From Limnephilus marmoratus (taxonomy: Eukaryota; Arthropoda; Insecta; Trichoptera; Limnephilidae), in contig OU862919.1 of NCBI GenBank assembly GCA_917880885.1, positions 54,597,058-54,661,057 of the forward strand: 64,000 bases of DNA. The letters run 5' to 3'. Of the stretch, positions 10,802 through 22,702 are shown in pieces (positions within the stretch are counted from its first letter, which is position 1; the number at the start of each line of letters is the position of its first letter). The notes beneath the pieces were generated by a model. It had not been told where the DNA came from. It did not search any database and worked only from the letters and a program-made list of their open reading frames with translations. The translations under genes and the position numbers were made by a program.

Positions 10802-12224
10802 ATTGTATTTCTTAGTCCTGGGGGTTCCTGTGTTTAATTATAGTTTGTTTGTCTTCTATGTCGATTTTAATGTCTTCATTGGAGTGTTTTCGTTGATTAA
10901 ACAAGTAAAAGCACCATTTGTTTTTTGACTGTTGAAATATCCCCGTTAAATGCCAATTCTAAGTCCTTTTCTGCTTTTGAACTAATTGTGGTTAGCAGAA
11001 GAGGACAACTAACTTGCTGTTTCAAACGAAAATTTGAAACCTAAAAAACAGAATTTTTTTTTGTCCTCAATGATTAATTTATTATTATTAGATAGAAAGA
11101 TAAAACTCACATAGAATCGGCGAATTTTCACGGGGATTTATAATATGTAAAACAAAATGGTGCTGAATGGTCACATGACTAACTGGGCCCTAGAACCGGA
11201 AATGCATTTTTGATGGTTTTAAAAAGTTTTAAATAATAGAACGACTTTTAAGCTAAGTGTTTGTGGATAATGTATTCTTGGTAGGATCAGCTGTGATCAC
11301 TGATCACGTGCGCTTAACTCCTTATGTAAGTATTAGGGGTGGGGAACCTTTCTGCCGTCGGGATGTACATGTTTGTTGTTTCACCCGCGGGCCGCACATA
11401 GATTTTCTTGCGCCAGGGAGGTATGGGGGGGAGGGGGACAGGTTTAATTAGTATTACTCCCATAATATGCGTATGGTTTGTCTAAGAATTACGAATTTTG
11501 GATTAAATCCCAACTGGTTTCTGGACTGGACAGATTATTCGGAACATGAAACTGGTTTTAACTTGAAAGTGAATCTGCATCCGAATCCCCAGCTTTAATT
11601 ACTTCTACACCCAGAACCCGAAAATGGTTTTCTTTCGAATTTTTCAATTGTAACACATGGATTGTTTTCCTTGAAACGCGTCAGCAGATGAATCCACAAC
11701 TGGAATTTGCATTATGAACACAAGAGTGCTTTTAACGTAGGAATGTATCTGCGTAGGAGCCCACCAGTCCACAAGCTTAAATTATATTGTACTCAGAACA
11801 CGTGAATGGTTTTCCTGCATTTTACAGCAAATTTATTGACTGCAATATTGGATGACGGATCAAGTATTTATTCATGTCCAAACTGGTGTCTAGTAACTTA
11901 GGTGCATACGTAAGTACATACCTGTTATAACTTATATGTTATATACCTGTTATAACTTTCTCTGGGTTTTGTAATAATAACTTTAAAATGTTTTTGAAAC
12001 ACCGTGAAAGAAAACCGTTCTTGCTATCTGAGTGTAATTTTTGAAGGGCTTTTTTTATTTTTTTTTTTATTTATTTGAGACACAAACAGGATATTTATAA
12101 AACATTTTTGTGGGTTAAATATAATAAACAAAAATACAAATATAAATATCCCTAGACTAATATGTCTGCAGTAATCACATTTGAATTTTTACAGAAGCAA
12201 ACACATGAAAAACAATGCAAGTTT
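10802..12224. other. Interval with no gene; possible small TE fragments
   Basis: No coding region recognised. At about 11333-11400 a GGGGTGGGGAACC phrase followed by GCGGGCCGCACATAG resembles the ends of many hAT elements, but no partner end was found. A T-rich run near 12050-12082 could be the tail of a short truncated LINE. Confidence 0.45.
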
Positions 12225-12245
12225 ATTTTTTTTATTTATTTATTT

Positions 12246-12259
12246 GTTGGCTCGCCAAC
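12246..12259 (-). promoter_or_regulatory. 3'-terminal hairpin of family A copy 1
   Basis: GTTGGC, a 2-base spacer, then GCCAAC, abutting the (AAAT)n tail in element orientation. Such tail-proximal stem-loops can be the RT recognition signal in CR1/L2/Jockey-type LINEs. Confidence 0.6.
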
Positions 12260-12477
12260 AGAATATATCACATATAATTATTACATCAGTTAACAATTTT
12301 AATACGGTTACAGTGATTATTCCAATAAGAGGTGAGCACACCATTCATCACAACATTCTTAATAAGTTGTAATACATAATAATAAATTAAAGTACATACA
12401 TAAAACAAGAAGAATCAATAATTACAAAATATATTCACACATGAACATATACATACATTAATACACATTTTATAGGT

Positions 12478-14693
12478 TTAGGTGAGGAGATCATCAGGGA
12501 TATGTAAGTATAATTTTCTTTTGAAGGTATCAATTGAATTTGAAAATACATCTAAGTCTTCATGTTTGCAATATTTGTTGTATAACCGAGCCATTCTCGA
12601 GGTTGGTTTGAAGAAACTTGTATTAATACGGTAAGTATCGATCCAAAAGGTGAATTTCGGCCTTATATTAAGATTAATTTTATTAATTAAATATGAATCA
12701 TACATGTTGTTTATGATTTTAAAAAGGGTAATCAAATCTGAAATGTGCCTTCTTTTAACGAGTGAGACTTCTCTAAAGTGAGTGAGTCTTTCAGCATAGT
12801 TATCTAGATTCCGATGTACTCCAGATTTGTAAGCTAGTATTCTTAAGTATTTTTTTTTAACAGACTCCACCTTATTGCTATGAATTGCATAGTGTGGGGA
12901 CCAAATCACGGTGCCATACTCTAAGATACTTCTTACATATGAGTAGTACAAGATTCTGAAGCAACTGGGATTCTTGAACAATTTGGTAATTCTAGTGATA
13001 AAACCGAGCATTCTATTGGCTTGATTGACAATGTGTTGGTAATGGTTTCTGAACGTCAGCTTCGAGTCAAGAAAGATTCCCAGATCTCTAATGGAGTCTA
13101 CTTTTTTCAGGATTTCATCACGGATCGTGTAAGGGTAATCAATTTTATGGACATTGTTCGTGAACGTGATGATATTACATTTGTTAATATTTAATACCAT
13201 GGCATTATCTGTACACCATTGAGACAACGTAAGTAGGTCTTTTTGTAAAGTTTCACAGTCTTGTTGTGAATTTACAGGATGAAAGATTTTTAAATCATCT
13301 GCATATAATAGACATTTACAAGAAAGTTGTACCGTGAGATCATTTATGAATATAACAAAGAGTAGTGGTCCTAAATGGGATCCTTGAGGAACACCGGATG
13401 TGACTAGTCTGGGTGAGGAATCATAACTATTAACTTGTACATATTGACTCCTGTGTGAAATATAAGATATAATCCATCTCAGGAGATTGCCGTGAAAACC
13501 TGATCGTTTTAGCTTTTGGATCAGAAGAGGATGACTGACTTTATCAAATGCCTTACTGAAATCAGTATAGACTGCATCTATTTGTGTTCTTTTGTCAAAA
13601 TTAGTACTTAAGAAATCAACATATTCAATTAAATTTGTGGTAGTGGATCTATTGCAAACGAATCCATGCTGAAGAGGGCTCAAAATATGTTTAAAATGTG
13701 TGAAAATGCTTTTATACATTAACGATTCGAGAATTTTCCCAAAACATGAGAGTATACTGATTGGGCGATAATTAGAGATGTCGCTTTTATTCCCAGATTT
13801 GAAGATTGGAGTGATACGAGCTATTTTCCAAAGATCAGGAAAAACACCTTCTTTGAGAGATTTGCAAAATATAATGTTAATAGGATAAACAAGAGATTCA
13901 GCACAGTTTGATATAATGGTGGGATGGCATCTGGGCCTGGTCCTTTGTTTGAATTTAGTGATTTCATAGCGTTCAATATTTCGGTTCTTGAAATTTCAAT
14001 ATGACTGAGCGAGTAGTTGCTTTCTTGACAATTATTATTTATATTTTGATCTGAAACATCGTTTGTATTAAAAACAGAGCAGAAGTAATCCGAGAAAAGT
14101 TCACTAATTTCGTGACCATTGCATGCTACAGTTTCATTTAGGTGCATTATTTTAGGGATTGAGTTAGACATACCCTTAGATTTTGCATAGGTCCATAGTG
14201 ATTTTGTATTATGATGTAGAGAGTCTTCGATAGAACTAATATAAGATTGGAAGCATTGGTGTATTCCAATTTTTACCCTTGTACGTAGGATTGAGAAACT
14301 TTCATGGTCTCTTGGATTCCCAAATTTTTTAAATTTTTTCCTAAGTTTATCTTTTTCTTTGATTTGATGGATAACAACACTTGAATACCAGATTGGATAT
14401 TTGTTTTTATTCCTTTTTTTAGGTGTATGTTTCTCTATAATTGGCCAGATACTATTATATAGGAATTGAAGAGACTCATTGCAATCAAGTGTTTCTATTG
14501 GAGTCCAGTCGAAAAGGGATAATTCTTTATTACAATTAAGATAATCTGTTTTCTTGAAATTGAATAAAGGACGTTCAAGGTTATCATTAAGATTATGCAA
14601 TGTATTAAAAGTTAGATCTATTTCGATTGGTGGATGGTGCATGTCAATTTTAGAAAGAGCGAGGGCAGGTTGAACATTAAGAGGTAATAGCAC
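12478..14693 (-). pseudogene. Family A ORF2 (reverse transcriptase), frameshifted
   Basis: Two frames read as one protein. 14693-13921 covers the linker after the endonuclease, with IEKHTPKKRNKNKYPIWYSS and GPGPDAIPP. From about 13920 to 12478 it covers the RT, with NYRPISILS, HGFVCNRSTTTNL, VYTDFSKAFDKVSH, SGVPQGSHLGPLLF, the catalytic LLYADDLKIF and the C-terminal LEYGTVIWSPHY segment. The switch of frame near 13921, just after DAIPP, is explained by a single indel. All RT catalytic residues remain, so the damage is small apart from the 5' truncation. Confidence 0.9.
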
Positions 14694-14700
14694 CGGTGAG

Positions 14701-15404
14701 AAATCTCGACGGTAGGTATTTTAAAAAATTCTCGCTATCGCACCGCGCTCAAAAAAGAACTAGCTATCGATGTGTTGGTGAGACCACGTGAGTGTTTGGC
14801 TTGTACACCCTCTCGCCCCCTTTGCGTCTCATGCCTACCGTCTTTCGCCTCATACCGCCATATCCAATATTCTGTTTAGATAAAGCATGTTTCGACTTAT
14901 TTCGTCGCTAATGAAGTTTTTGAATCGGCCTTGCGGTGTGACAGAAAAAGGGCCCATTATTTTTAAACGCACGAGGTCTGCTATTGTCGGTTATTTATAA
15001 ATATCGTCGATAGGTATTGTAACAATGTCTTCTGTTTACGCTTATTACCGACAAATTACGAATTATTTTACTAGAACTCTATGTAGGTTAGTAGTTTTAA
15101 AGTTTTCACTGTATTTGCGTTTATAAATATGCAGTCAAACCAACTACATCGAATTATTATATACATACATATGATTATTCTCTATGATACATTAGTTATT
15201 ATTGAAAATTAGTATTAACCTCTCAGGCCTCGGGCCTGTTTTTCGAAAAGTCAAAATATTTCCGCTTTCCAATAAATTCCAAATAACTTTAATATTTGTG
15301 AACGCATCCGAAAACTAAAAACTGTTTTTGAAAGATGATGAAATACGCTTTCAAATTTTATAATTCGAAATAAACATATAATTTTGTTTTTATTTTATTA
15401 ATAA
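14701..15404. other. Interval with no feature recognised
   Basis: No gene, repeat unit or element end that I can support. Confidence 0.5.
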
Positions 15405-15706
15405 CTAGCAGACCCGGCCACACGTTGCTGTGGCTAACGAAACACAACGCCATTTACCCAACCTTTATAAAATCCACACCATCCGCTCGCCAGCTGCCCG
15501 CTGCGCGCTGCCCTTTGCCTAAATTGAATATTTGAATTTCTTGGCTTTTCTCTACTATAATAAGCATTTATTATACACATAAACCTTCCTCTTAAATCAC
15601 TCTATCTATTGGTGAAAACCGCATGAAAATCTGTTGCGTAGTTTAAAAGATTTATGCGCACATACATTTTGAGCGACTTCATTTTATACTATGTAATGAT
15701 GATGAT
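15405..15706 (-). mobile_element. Helitron-like fragment with 3' end
   Basis: On the minus strand it ends in GCCACAGCAACGTGTGGC (hairpin), CGGGTCTG and CTAG. The same end occurs at 46016-46045 on the plus strand. Upstream it shares the ACCGCATGAAAATC and TCTATTGGTG phrases with the palindrome at 15818-16581. No coding capacity. Confidence 0.65.
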
Positions 15707-15817
15707 ACCACAAAACTTAAATTTCTACTCATATAATTTGGCACTTACCTATCTTATTAAAAAAAAAACTCAAAAATGCATATGCAACAAAAATGTATTT
15801 TTGACCGATTATCTCTA

Positions 15818-16581
15818 TCTCTACATATTATAAAGTCCCCCGCGCCATCTGTCTGTCTATTCGCGATAAACTCGAAAACTACTGAACGGATTTTCCTGCG
15901 GTTTTCACCAATATACAGAGTATTTCGTGAGGAAGGTTTAAGTATGCAATTTGTCAATGATTTGTGTAAATTGGTTGAAACATAACGATAATTGTTAGAA
16001 GTGTCGGAAATAAGTCCAGCCGCCTGGTAGCTTTCATCGAAAACGCTGCACAATCCTTTTGGGATATAACATATAACAAAACAATTAATGGTGGGATATT
16101 CCTCTTTTATAGATCTACAAAAAAGTCCGCGAAGGCATATATCTATCTTTTACGGATAGCTTACTATACACATTATATCTAAAATGCAATTGATAAGAAT
16201 AATAAGATAAGAAGATAGAATGCGTATAGTAAAAGATAGATATATGCCATCGCGGACTTTTTTGTAGATCTATAAAAGAGGAATATCCCACCAAGCGTTG
16301 TTTTGTTATATCCCAAAAGGATTAGGCAGCGTTTTCGATGAAAGCTACCAGGCGGCTGGAATTTTTCCGACACTTCTAACAATTATCGTTATGTTTCAAC
16401 CAATTTACACAAATCCTTGACAAATTACATACGTAAACCTTCCTCACGAAACACTCTATCTATTGGTGAAAACCGCATGAAAATCCGTTCAGTAGTTTTC
16501 GAGTTTATCGCGAACAGACAGACAGACAGACAGACAGACAGAAAGACGGCGCGGGGGACTTTACTTTATAATATGTAGAGA
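15818..16581. repeat. 764-bp near-perfect palindrome of two Helitron-type 5' arms
   Basis: The left arm starts TCTCTACATATTATAAAG and the right arm is its inverted copy ending at 16581. Arms of about 360 bp flank a short unpaired centre near 16170-16225. Flanking bases are A on the left and T on the right. A single copy of the same arm lies at 42666-43045, so the palindrome is an inverted dimer of a known repeat. The arms contain the GACAGACAGACA run (more copies on the right arm). Confidence 0.88.
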
Positions 16582-17289
16582 TAAAAAAGGTTTAAAAATA
16601 GCCCACCTTAAGTTTTTTTCTAATTAAAATTACGATAACGAAAAAGATAAAAGCACTTACATATTTTATTAGACAATTAAATCTAAATGGATTTATTGTG
16701 TTGTGTGTATCATACGTGTGAGTTGACATGTTTGTAAATAATAATGTTTAAAATGTTAGATATATCGCTTGCTGAGGTTTGATTTGTACTCCTGTATTTT
16801 TGAGTTTCTTTAAGCAGTAAATACAAAAAAGGATGTGTTAGTTCGTTCAAAATTCAATAAAAAATGTTGGTCTTTTACCTATAGATAGATTTACCTACAC
16901 ATTTTTTTTAAATATTTATTACAGTCAGTTTGAAATAAAGGAAACAAATATATAATTTTTTTAAACTTCAAAACTTTTTATTTTTATTTTCAACTTTATA
17001 AAACCTTAAATTGTAATATTTAATTACATGAAGACAATATTAGCGAAACTTCAACCCAAGGCTTCAGGCCCAACTTCATAGTACAAAAAAAAGTGCAAAA
17101 ATCACTTACTTCGCAATTTTTGCAATAAAATAAAAGCACTTAGAAAAAAAACCAACAACGCTAAAGGCTTTGTACCAGTTCACATAAGGAAAAAGGTTGA
17201 AGCAAACGTTTTACGTATGAGAAAAGCTATAGTTTGAGCAGTAAATTACAGAAAAGAGCAAGAAAACACGGCACAAAGTGATAAAGTAA
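16582..17289. other. AT-rich interval, no gene
   Basis: Contains at about 17022 one copy of a short dispersed phrase (TGAAGACAATATTAGCGA) that recurs, diverged, near 18649, 30103 and 37603. Nothing else recognised. Confidence 0.5.
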
Positions 17290-18540
17290 AAAATCTGAAA
17301 ATGGACAAAAAAATGCCGCAAACCATGTTTTTGGTGATCATACAAAATGTTCGTCATACTATTGCAAGTCGGAGAAGTATACTAATGATCCAAATTTAGT
17401 AAGCGATCTTCAAGATTGTGGAACAGGACTGATATTCAACAATTATTGTCGTCTCTAATAGCAAATGCAGAAAGTCTTATTATTAACGTGACAAATAACA
17501 CTGTGGAGCAATTCAACAACGTTATAGCCAAATTTATAGGCGGAAAAAGAGCAAATTTTACAAAAATGGGATAACTTCAGCAGTTGAGCTTCTTGAGCAG
17601 TAACTTCGTGGAATAGTGAAATGACAACCCATTCACGAATACAAAAAAAATCCAAGGCCACAGTCCTGGCAACTACACGAAGCATTTTATTGAAAGAAAA
17701 CGACGTTCGAAGGAGACAATACAGAGGTGTCGAAAAATAAAACTAAGGTATTACGAAAACACGACAGAAAAGAGAAAAAAAGTTGCAGGGCCTGATGAAA
17801 ATTATGGTCAATTGGAATTAGATCCAGATATGCCAGCTGAATTATTTGAAACGATAAAGAGGAATTTTTCAAAGAATTATCTCCATCGAATAAGGATGAA
17901 CTCGAAAGGAATACGGTGGGCCAAAGCAATAATAATTTGTGGACAATTGAAAGGCGTAAGCGGCTTACAGCTTCTAACTTTGGACAAAAATATGTAAGCT
18001 ACGGCCAAAAACTTCAGTTGCGAGAGTATTAAACTCGCTACTGTACTCGCCATTTAAAGGAAATATGGCCACAAATTATGGGAAAGAAAATGAAAACCAA
18101 GCAATTGAGCAATTTACAAAAGAAACAAAATTAGAGGTATTCGCCTGTGGACTATTTATCGATGAAAACAAAAACTTTTTAGCGGCAAGTCCGGATGGCC
18201 TTTTTGGCAAGGATTCTATAATTGAAGTGAAATGCCCATATAGTATAGTAAATATGTCACCAGAAGAAGGATTTGAACAAAAAAAATTGATAACTGTAAA
18301 ATTGAAGACAATGCTTCAACATTAAAACGGAATCACAATTACTTCTACCAAGTACAAGGCCAGTTACACATTACTCGTCGTAAATACTGTTATTTTGTCG
18401 TGTGGAGTCCTAAAGGTTTGCCGTATGAAAAAATTGAAAGGGACGATTCAATCTGGCAAAAAATTGAACCACTGTTAGAAAAACTTCTACCACCAATGCC
18501 TTTTACCAGAAACAATTGACGGTCGCATATCAAGAAATTT
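17290..18540 (+). pseudogene. TE-associated YqaJ-type nuclease gene, broken
   Basis: Reading in several frames, the order is NVTNNTVEQFNNVIAKFIGG (about 17490-17545), RRKRLTASNFG (about 17954-17985) and then a YqaJ/lambda-exonuclease fold: NYGKENENQAIEQF, ASPDGLFG, IIEVKCPY (18065-18240), and HNYFYQVQGQL with a CYFVVWSPKG C-terminus (about 18330-18420). D, E-x-K and the QVQGQ motif are all present. The nuclease domain is split by one frameshift in an eight-A run at about 18279-18286, and the upstream part has several further breaks. Proteins with this two-part layout are amplified in many arthropod genomes. I infer a mobile-element origin, but no terminal repeats were identified. Confidence 0.8.
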
Positions 18541-18689
18541 ACCGGCGAGAGAAAGATCTAAATCATAAATTGTTTAAAATTCATTGTATAGTGGTAAAAA
18601 ATTTTGTACAATAAAGTGTTTACAAACAAAAAATTTCAATTAATCACTGAAGGCAATGTAAGCGACTCTCAACTAAAAATTTGAAACAG

Positions 18690-19112
18690 ATTTTTTTTAA
18701 AAACATAAACCTCACATTGGAGGCACCGAGGAAAAATAATCGCTCAGGGACTTTGTTGGAGAAGTTGTTGGACATCATTGGAGAAGCTGTGTGGAGGGTA
18801 TTTTTAGGATAAGGAAGGAAAGGAAGTTTTGGGTAGGGAAAAGGTAGGTAAAAGTATGAAATGATGGTGGAGAGTCCAGCTGTAGAGATCAAAAGATCTT
18901 CCTCTTCCAGTTTCTCCCAATCCGGCCCGCCACGCAGTAAGTGGACAAAATTATCCGCCACCAAAACCCATGCAGACCTCATCCGTGAACCCGGGAACCC
19001 AGGCTCTGTCACCAAACATAGAGGACCACTTGCGGTGACCAAGTGGCGGGGGTGTTGGTTATCCAATAAATGGTTCCCGGGGCGATGGTACCTAAAACGC
19101 CTCCCAAATTGA
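18690..19112 (-). repeat. SINE-like repeat, copy 1 (diverged)
   Basis: In minus orientation it contains GGATAACCAACACC, a CAAGTGGTCC phrase, CCGGGTTCA, and the tail with CCTCCACACAG ending in a short A-run (T-run at 18690-18699). It matches copies at 30305-30660 and 57395-57700. The frame at 18644-19135 has no protein-like signature and is not called as a gene. Confidence 0.7.
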
Positions 19113-19748
19113 AAATTTATTATAGTACTTGACATAAAAAAATTTAATTTTGCACAATTTTAGTATGAAAGCTCGGTCAGTATTGGTATACCGCGATGAG
19201 TCACTAAACAGAAAAAAAACGAATAAAAAATATCGATTACTCGGGCAAGGACAACACTAGTCTACCGATAAAATTCTTTACATCACTACTTCGCATTATA
19301 TGTATGTATTTGTCAAAACCCACGTTCCCCGGCCCCCCTCAGGAGAAATGAGCGAAAGGGACACCTGCACGTCGGGCCGAAAATACCTAAATAAAATCTT
19401 CGAAATCGATGTTTTGTATTCCCCATTTTTCTTCTCCAAAACTGGACGGATTTAAAAAATTTTTTTCACTAACTGTATTAAAAGAAAATATTCTATGTCG
19501 GTACGTTTTTCTTTTTTTCAAAATACATTGTTTAGTTTGTATACTGAACGTTTTTTGACGGCGTTTAAATTAGGCAATTTTATTCATTTTTGGAAGGTCG
19601 TAACTTCTATGAGAAGTAAATTATCAAAAAAAAACAAAACGTACCGACACGCTAGTGGTCAATATCTATATTATGTAAAAAAAAATTTTGCTCTAGGGTC
19701 AAAATCCAGAGAGATAAACGGGGAATACGTTTGTATAGAAAAGCGCAG
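19113..19748. other. Interval with a 14-bp inverted repeat
   Basis: TGTCGGTACGTTTT at 19496-19509 is perfectly inverted at 19636-19649, giving a 154-bp stem-loop or MITE-sized unit. No target duplication was seen. Nothing else recognised. Confidence 0.45.
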
Positions 19749-19905
19749 CTAGTATTTCCTCTTAAGAGTGAAATCAGAGAGAGCTAGATCAAGTATTCTA
19801 CCGTTAACATTTTTAATATAGTTATATTGCTGTAAGTTTGAGAAATGTTGAAATTCAATTAACACTGAGGATTTTTGATCACTTATTCCAAATGATTCAA
19901 TATAA
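19749..19905 (-). pseudogene. Relic of a family A endonuclease
   Basis: The minus-strand frame has LIEFQHFSNLQQYNYIKNVN followed by RILDLALSDF. This corresponds to the region after the endonuclease active site in the family A copy at 27.3-27.45 kb (DFRNLTGLNQFNHV...RILDLVFSN). It is only about 50 residues long. Confidence 0.65.
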
Positions 19906-20037
19906 ACAGTATTATTTATACATAACTTTAAAAACAAAAAAAAACTAAATACAAAATTGAAATACATTATAAGTATACAATATTTATGAAGTATTTCCTG
20001 AGATGTAATAAAACAACAAAAAAATTTTTTTTTTTTT

Positions 20038-22440
20038 TTAGGTGCACAAATCGTGGAAATATTTTTTGAAACATGTTACATTATTTAGAAAAATATCTAT
20101 AAAAGTGTGTATTTTAACAAGATCGTTGTATGATCGACATATTCTGGACATAGGATTAAAATATCCAGTATTATTAGTAAAAATTTCAGTCCAGAATATG
20201 TTTAGGTTTCTTGTAGATTTGGGCCTGGCATATAACTTGATTTGGTTGACTAAGTTACTGTCTACACGATTATTCACAATTTTATAGAGCATTAAGAGGT
20301 CATTTATGTTTCGTCTTTTAACCAGACTTTCTAATTTGAAATGTCTAAGTCTTTGTTCGTACCCGTCTAGAAGATGATAGACACCTGATCGGTAAGACAA
20401 AATCCGTGTAAATTTTCTTTGGACTGATTCGAGTCTAGATATCTGTGTAATATAATGTGGACTCCAGACTGTTGACCCGTACTCAAGAACACTTCGGATT
20501 AAGGAATTGAATAGAATTATTAGACTGTTAGAATTCTTAAACAGTTTGGTTGATCTTACAATAAAACCAAGTAATTTATTTGATTTACATACAATGTATT
20601 CAATGTGTTGATTGAATGTTAGTTTGTTGTCAAATATAATTCCTAAATCTTTTATTGATTCAACTGTTTCTAGATTGTGACCGCATATGCTGTATGAATA
20701 CAGAGTTTTGTTGGTGTTCTTCGTGAAATTTATTTATTTTTTTTTTTTTTTTATGTCATGTATATTATCGTGGTTTCTGACTCACACAATGTTGTCATTT
20801 TTTGCCTCATCTATTTTTAAATTATAATATTATCATTATAATCTCTAATGATCTTTAAAAGGTACTTAGAGTCCTTTTATATTCATTTCGTATAAAAAAT
20901 CACTTTCAAATATTTTCCAGTTTACATGATCTATTAAATTTCATAATTCTCGATATGGCATGAAACTCAGTTGAGGCTATTAAATTCTGAACTTCCGATG
21001 AGTTCGAGGTCATTAGTATTGTAACTCTCTGTCGTTCATATTTAATGCACTTCGATAATGTGTGCTCGACATCTTCAATTTGTTCACATATCGAGCACAT
21101 TTTCGTGAAATTTATAACTTTGCACTTAGCTATATTCAGTTCCATTTCATTGTCAACACACCAGGTAGATATTGTGTTAAGGTCTTGTTGTAAGAGTTCA
21201 CAATCTTTCATAGATTTAATTGCTCTATATAATTTGAGGTCACCAGCATATAGAGAAAAATTACAGCGGTGTTTGTATGTAAGGTCGTTAATAAAGATTA
21301 AGAAAAGTAAGGGTCCAAGGTGAGATCCTTGTGGAACGCCCGACGTAACTAATATTGGGGAAGAGTTAAAACCGTTGACAGTAACTAATTGACTTCTATG
21401 TGATAAATATGATTCTAACCAACGAAGCAGATTTCCGTGAATGCCGATTTTATACAGTTTATTCATTAAGATAGAGTGACTAACTTTGTCAAAGGCCTTA
21501 CTGAAATCGGTGTACACGGCATCAACCTGTGTTTTATTATTCATCGATTTACATAGAAAGTCCATATACTCGAGTAAATTAGTATTTGTGGATCTTTTAG
21601 CTACAAAGCCATGTTGGAAAGGACTAAGTTTATGTTTTACATGGTTAAAGATGGTTTTGTATACAATGGACTTGAATATTTTGCCAAAACAAGATAAAAG
21701 GCTGATAGGACGGTAGTTTGTTACATCATTTTTACTGCCAGATTTATGGATCGGAATGACGTGGGCAACCTTCCACAGATCCGGAAATACCCCATCGTTC
21801 AGACTTTTGATGAATATTTTGTGTAATGGTGTTGCAAGCTGATCTGCACAATTTCGAATAAATAGTGGAGGAATTCCATCTGGGCCGAAACCCTTATTGA
21901 TATCAAGAGTGTTCAATTTCTCTTTGACCTCGTCTAAAGTTATTTTGATTTGAGACAGTGGGTAATTATAGAGTGGGGAAGAAAGTTTAGAGTCACTTTT
22001 AGAATTGGATGGTGAGCTAAAAACAGAAGAGTACTAAGTAGATAACAGTTCACATGTATCTTCTCTATTTGTTGCTGATTTGTCATGGAGATGCATGATT
22101 TTGGGGAGAGAATTAGAAATTCTTTTTGAATTAATGAGGGTTGAAAGATTTTTGATACTGTTAGGGAGAGAATTTTCTATTGAATCTAAATGGGCTTAAA
22201 GGCATATACGTATGAATACTTTTACTCTAAGAGCCCTCAAGATAGAAAAACTGTCGTAGTCACATTGATTTTTGTATTTTTTCCATTTCTTTCTAAACTT
22301 TTCTTTTTCTCTGAGTTGGTGGATCAGAACACTGCTAAACCAAATTGGAAACTTATTATTCCTGTTTCTTAAGCGCGGAGTGTGTTTTTCAATTGATAGC
22401 AATTTTAAGCAGTTTTGTTAGCAGTGTTAAGATCGTCCCA
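20038..22440 (-). pseudogene. Family A copy 2 ORF2, RT and C-terminal part
   Basis: Pieces are 22402-22196 (IEKHTPRLRNRNNKFPIWFS), 21916-21117 (RT, with GPDGIPPLF, NYRPISLLSCFGK, HGFVAKRSTNTNL, VYTDFSKAFDKVSH, GVPQGSHLGPLLF) and 20720-20038 (C-terminus, with SICGHNLETVESIKDLGIIF and LESLVKRRNINDLLMLYKIV). The catalytic box reads LYAGD instead of YADD, losing an essential Asp. Stops and shifts occur between 21917 and 22196. The 368-bp insertion at 20734-21101 interrupts the frame after NFTK. Confidence 0.88.
20734..21101 (-). mobile_element. 5'-truncated LINE fragment (family C) with 14-bp target duplication
   Basis: TTCGTGAAATTTAT occurs at 20720-20733 and 21102-21115. Between them, on the minus strand, is a short coding end with CSICEQIEDVEHTLSKC (a CxxC...H...C box typical of the C-terminus of some non-LTR polymerases), a 3' UTR and a T-run at 20734-20752 (poly-A tail). 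It inserted into family A copy 2 and accounts for the odd C-terminus of the fused frame 21916-20906. Confidence 0.92.
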
Positions 22441-22441
22441 G

Positions 22442-22484
<43 letters not shown>

Positions 22485-22487
22485 TTT
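22442..22487. repeat. (TTTA)n microsatellite tail of element B
   Basis: About 11 tandem TTTA units at the element's 3' end, in place of a plain poly-A tail. Confidence 0.95.
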
Positions 22488-22670
22488 CTATGCTCTTACA
22501 TACAGTATAAATACAATGACATAGAGTTAATAAATGCAATGACAATTACATAAGGTGGAAGTTTAGTAAAACAAAAAATATTCTTAATATGAAACATAGT
22601 AGGTAGTAGAGTGAAATATGATCGGCAACTGTATGTAATTGTTTAAAATGAATGTGGTTATGGATTGTGA

Positions 22671-22702
22671 ACACCTCACTGGGAGAACCCGTGCTGAGGT
22701 GT
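22671..22702 (-). promoter_or_regulatory. Conserved 3' UTR hairpin of element B
   Basis: The outer stem is ACACCTCA with TGAGGTGT and the inner stem is GGG with CCC. The second B copy has the same structure at 40016-40048 with the outer stem changed to GGCCTCA/TGAGGCC, so two pairs changed on both sides. This supports a structured RNA, possibly the RT recognition site. Confidence 0.75.

Larger units (their letters stand above)
12225..14700 (-). mobile_element. Non-LTR retrotransposon, family A copy 1, 5'-truncated
   Basis: A minus-strand LINE. The 3' tail is a T/ATTT run on the plus strand at 12225-12245, directly preceded (element sense) by a perfect 6-bp hairpin. ORF2 covers the linker, RT and C-terminus. 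The endonuclease and ORF1 are missing, so the element is truncated near 14700. The protein is closest to the other family A copies in this window at 20-29 kb, 32-34 kb and 48-52 kb. Confidence 0.88.

Noticed and set aside
18644..19135. A 163-codon minus-strand gene
   Set aside because: It coincides with a SINE-like repeat whose other copies do not keep the frame.
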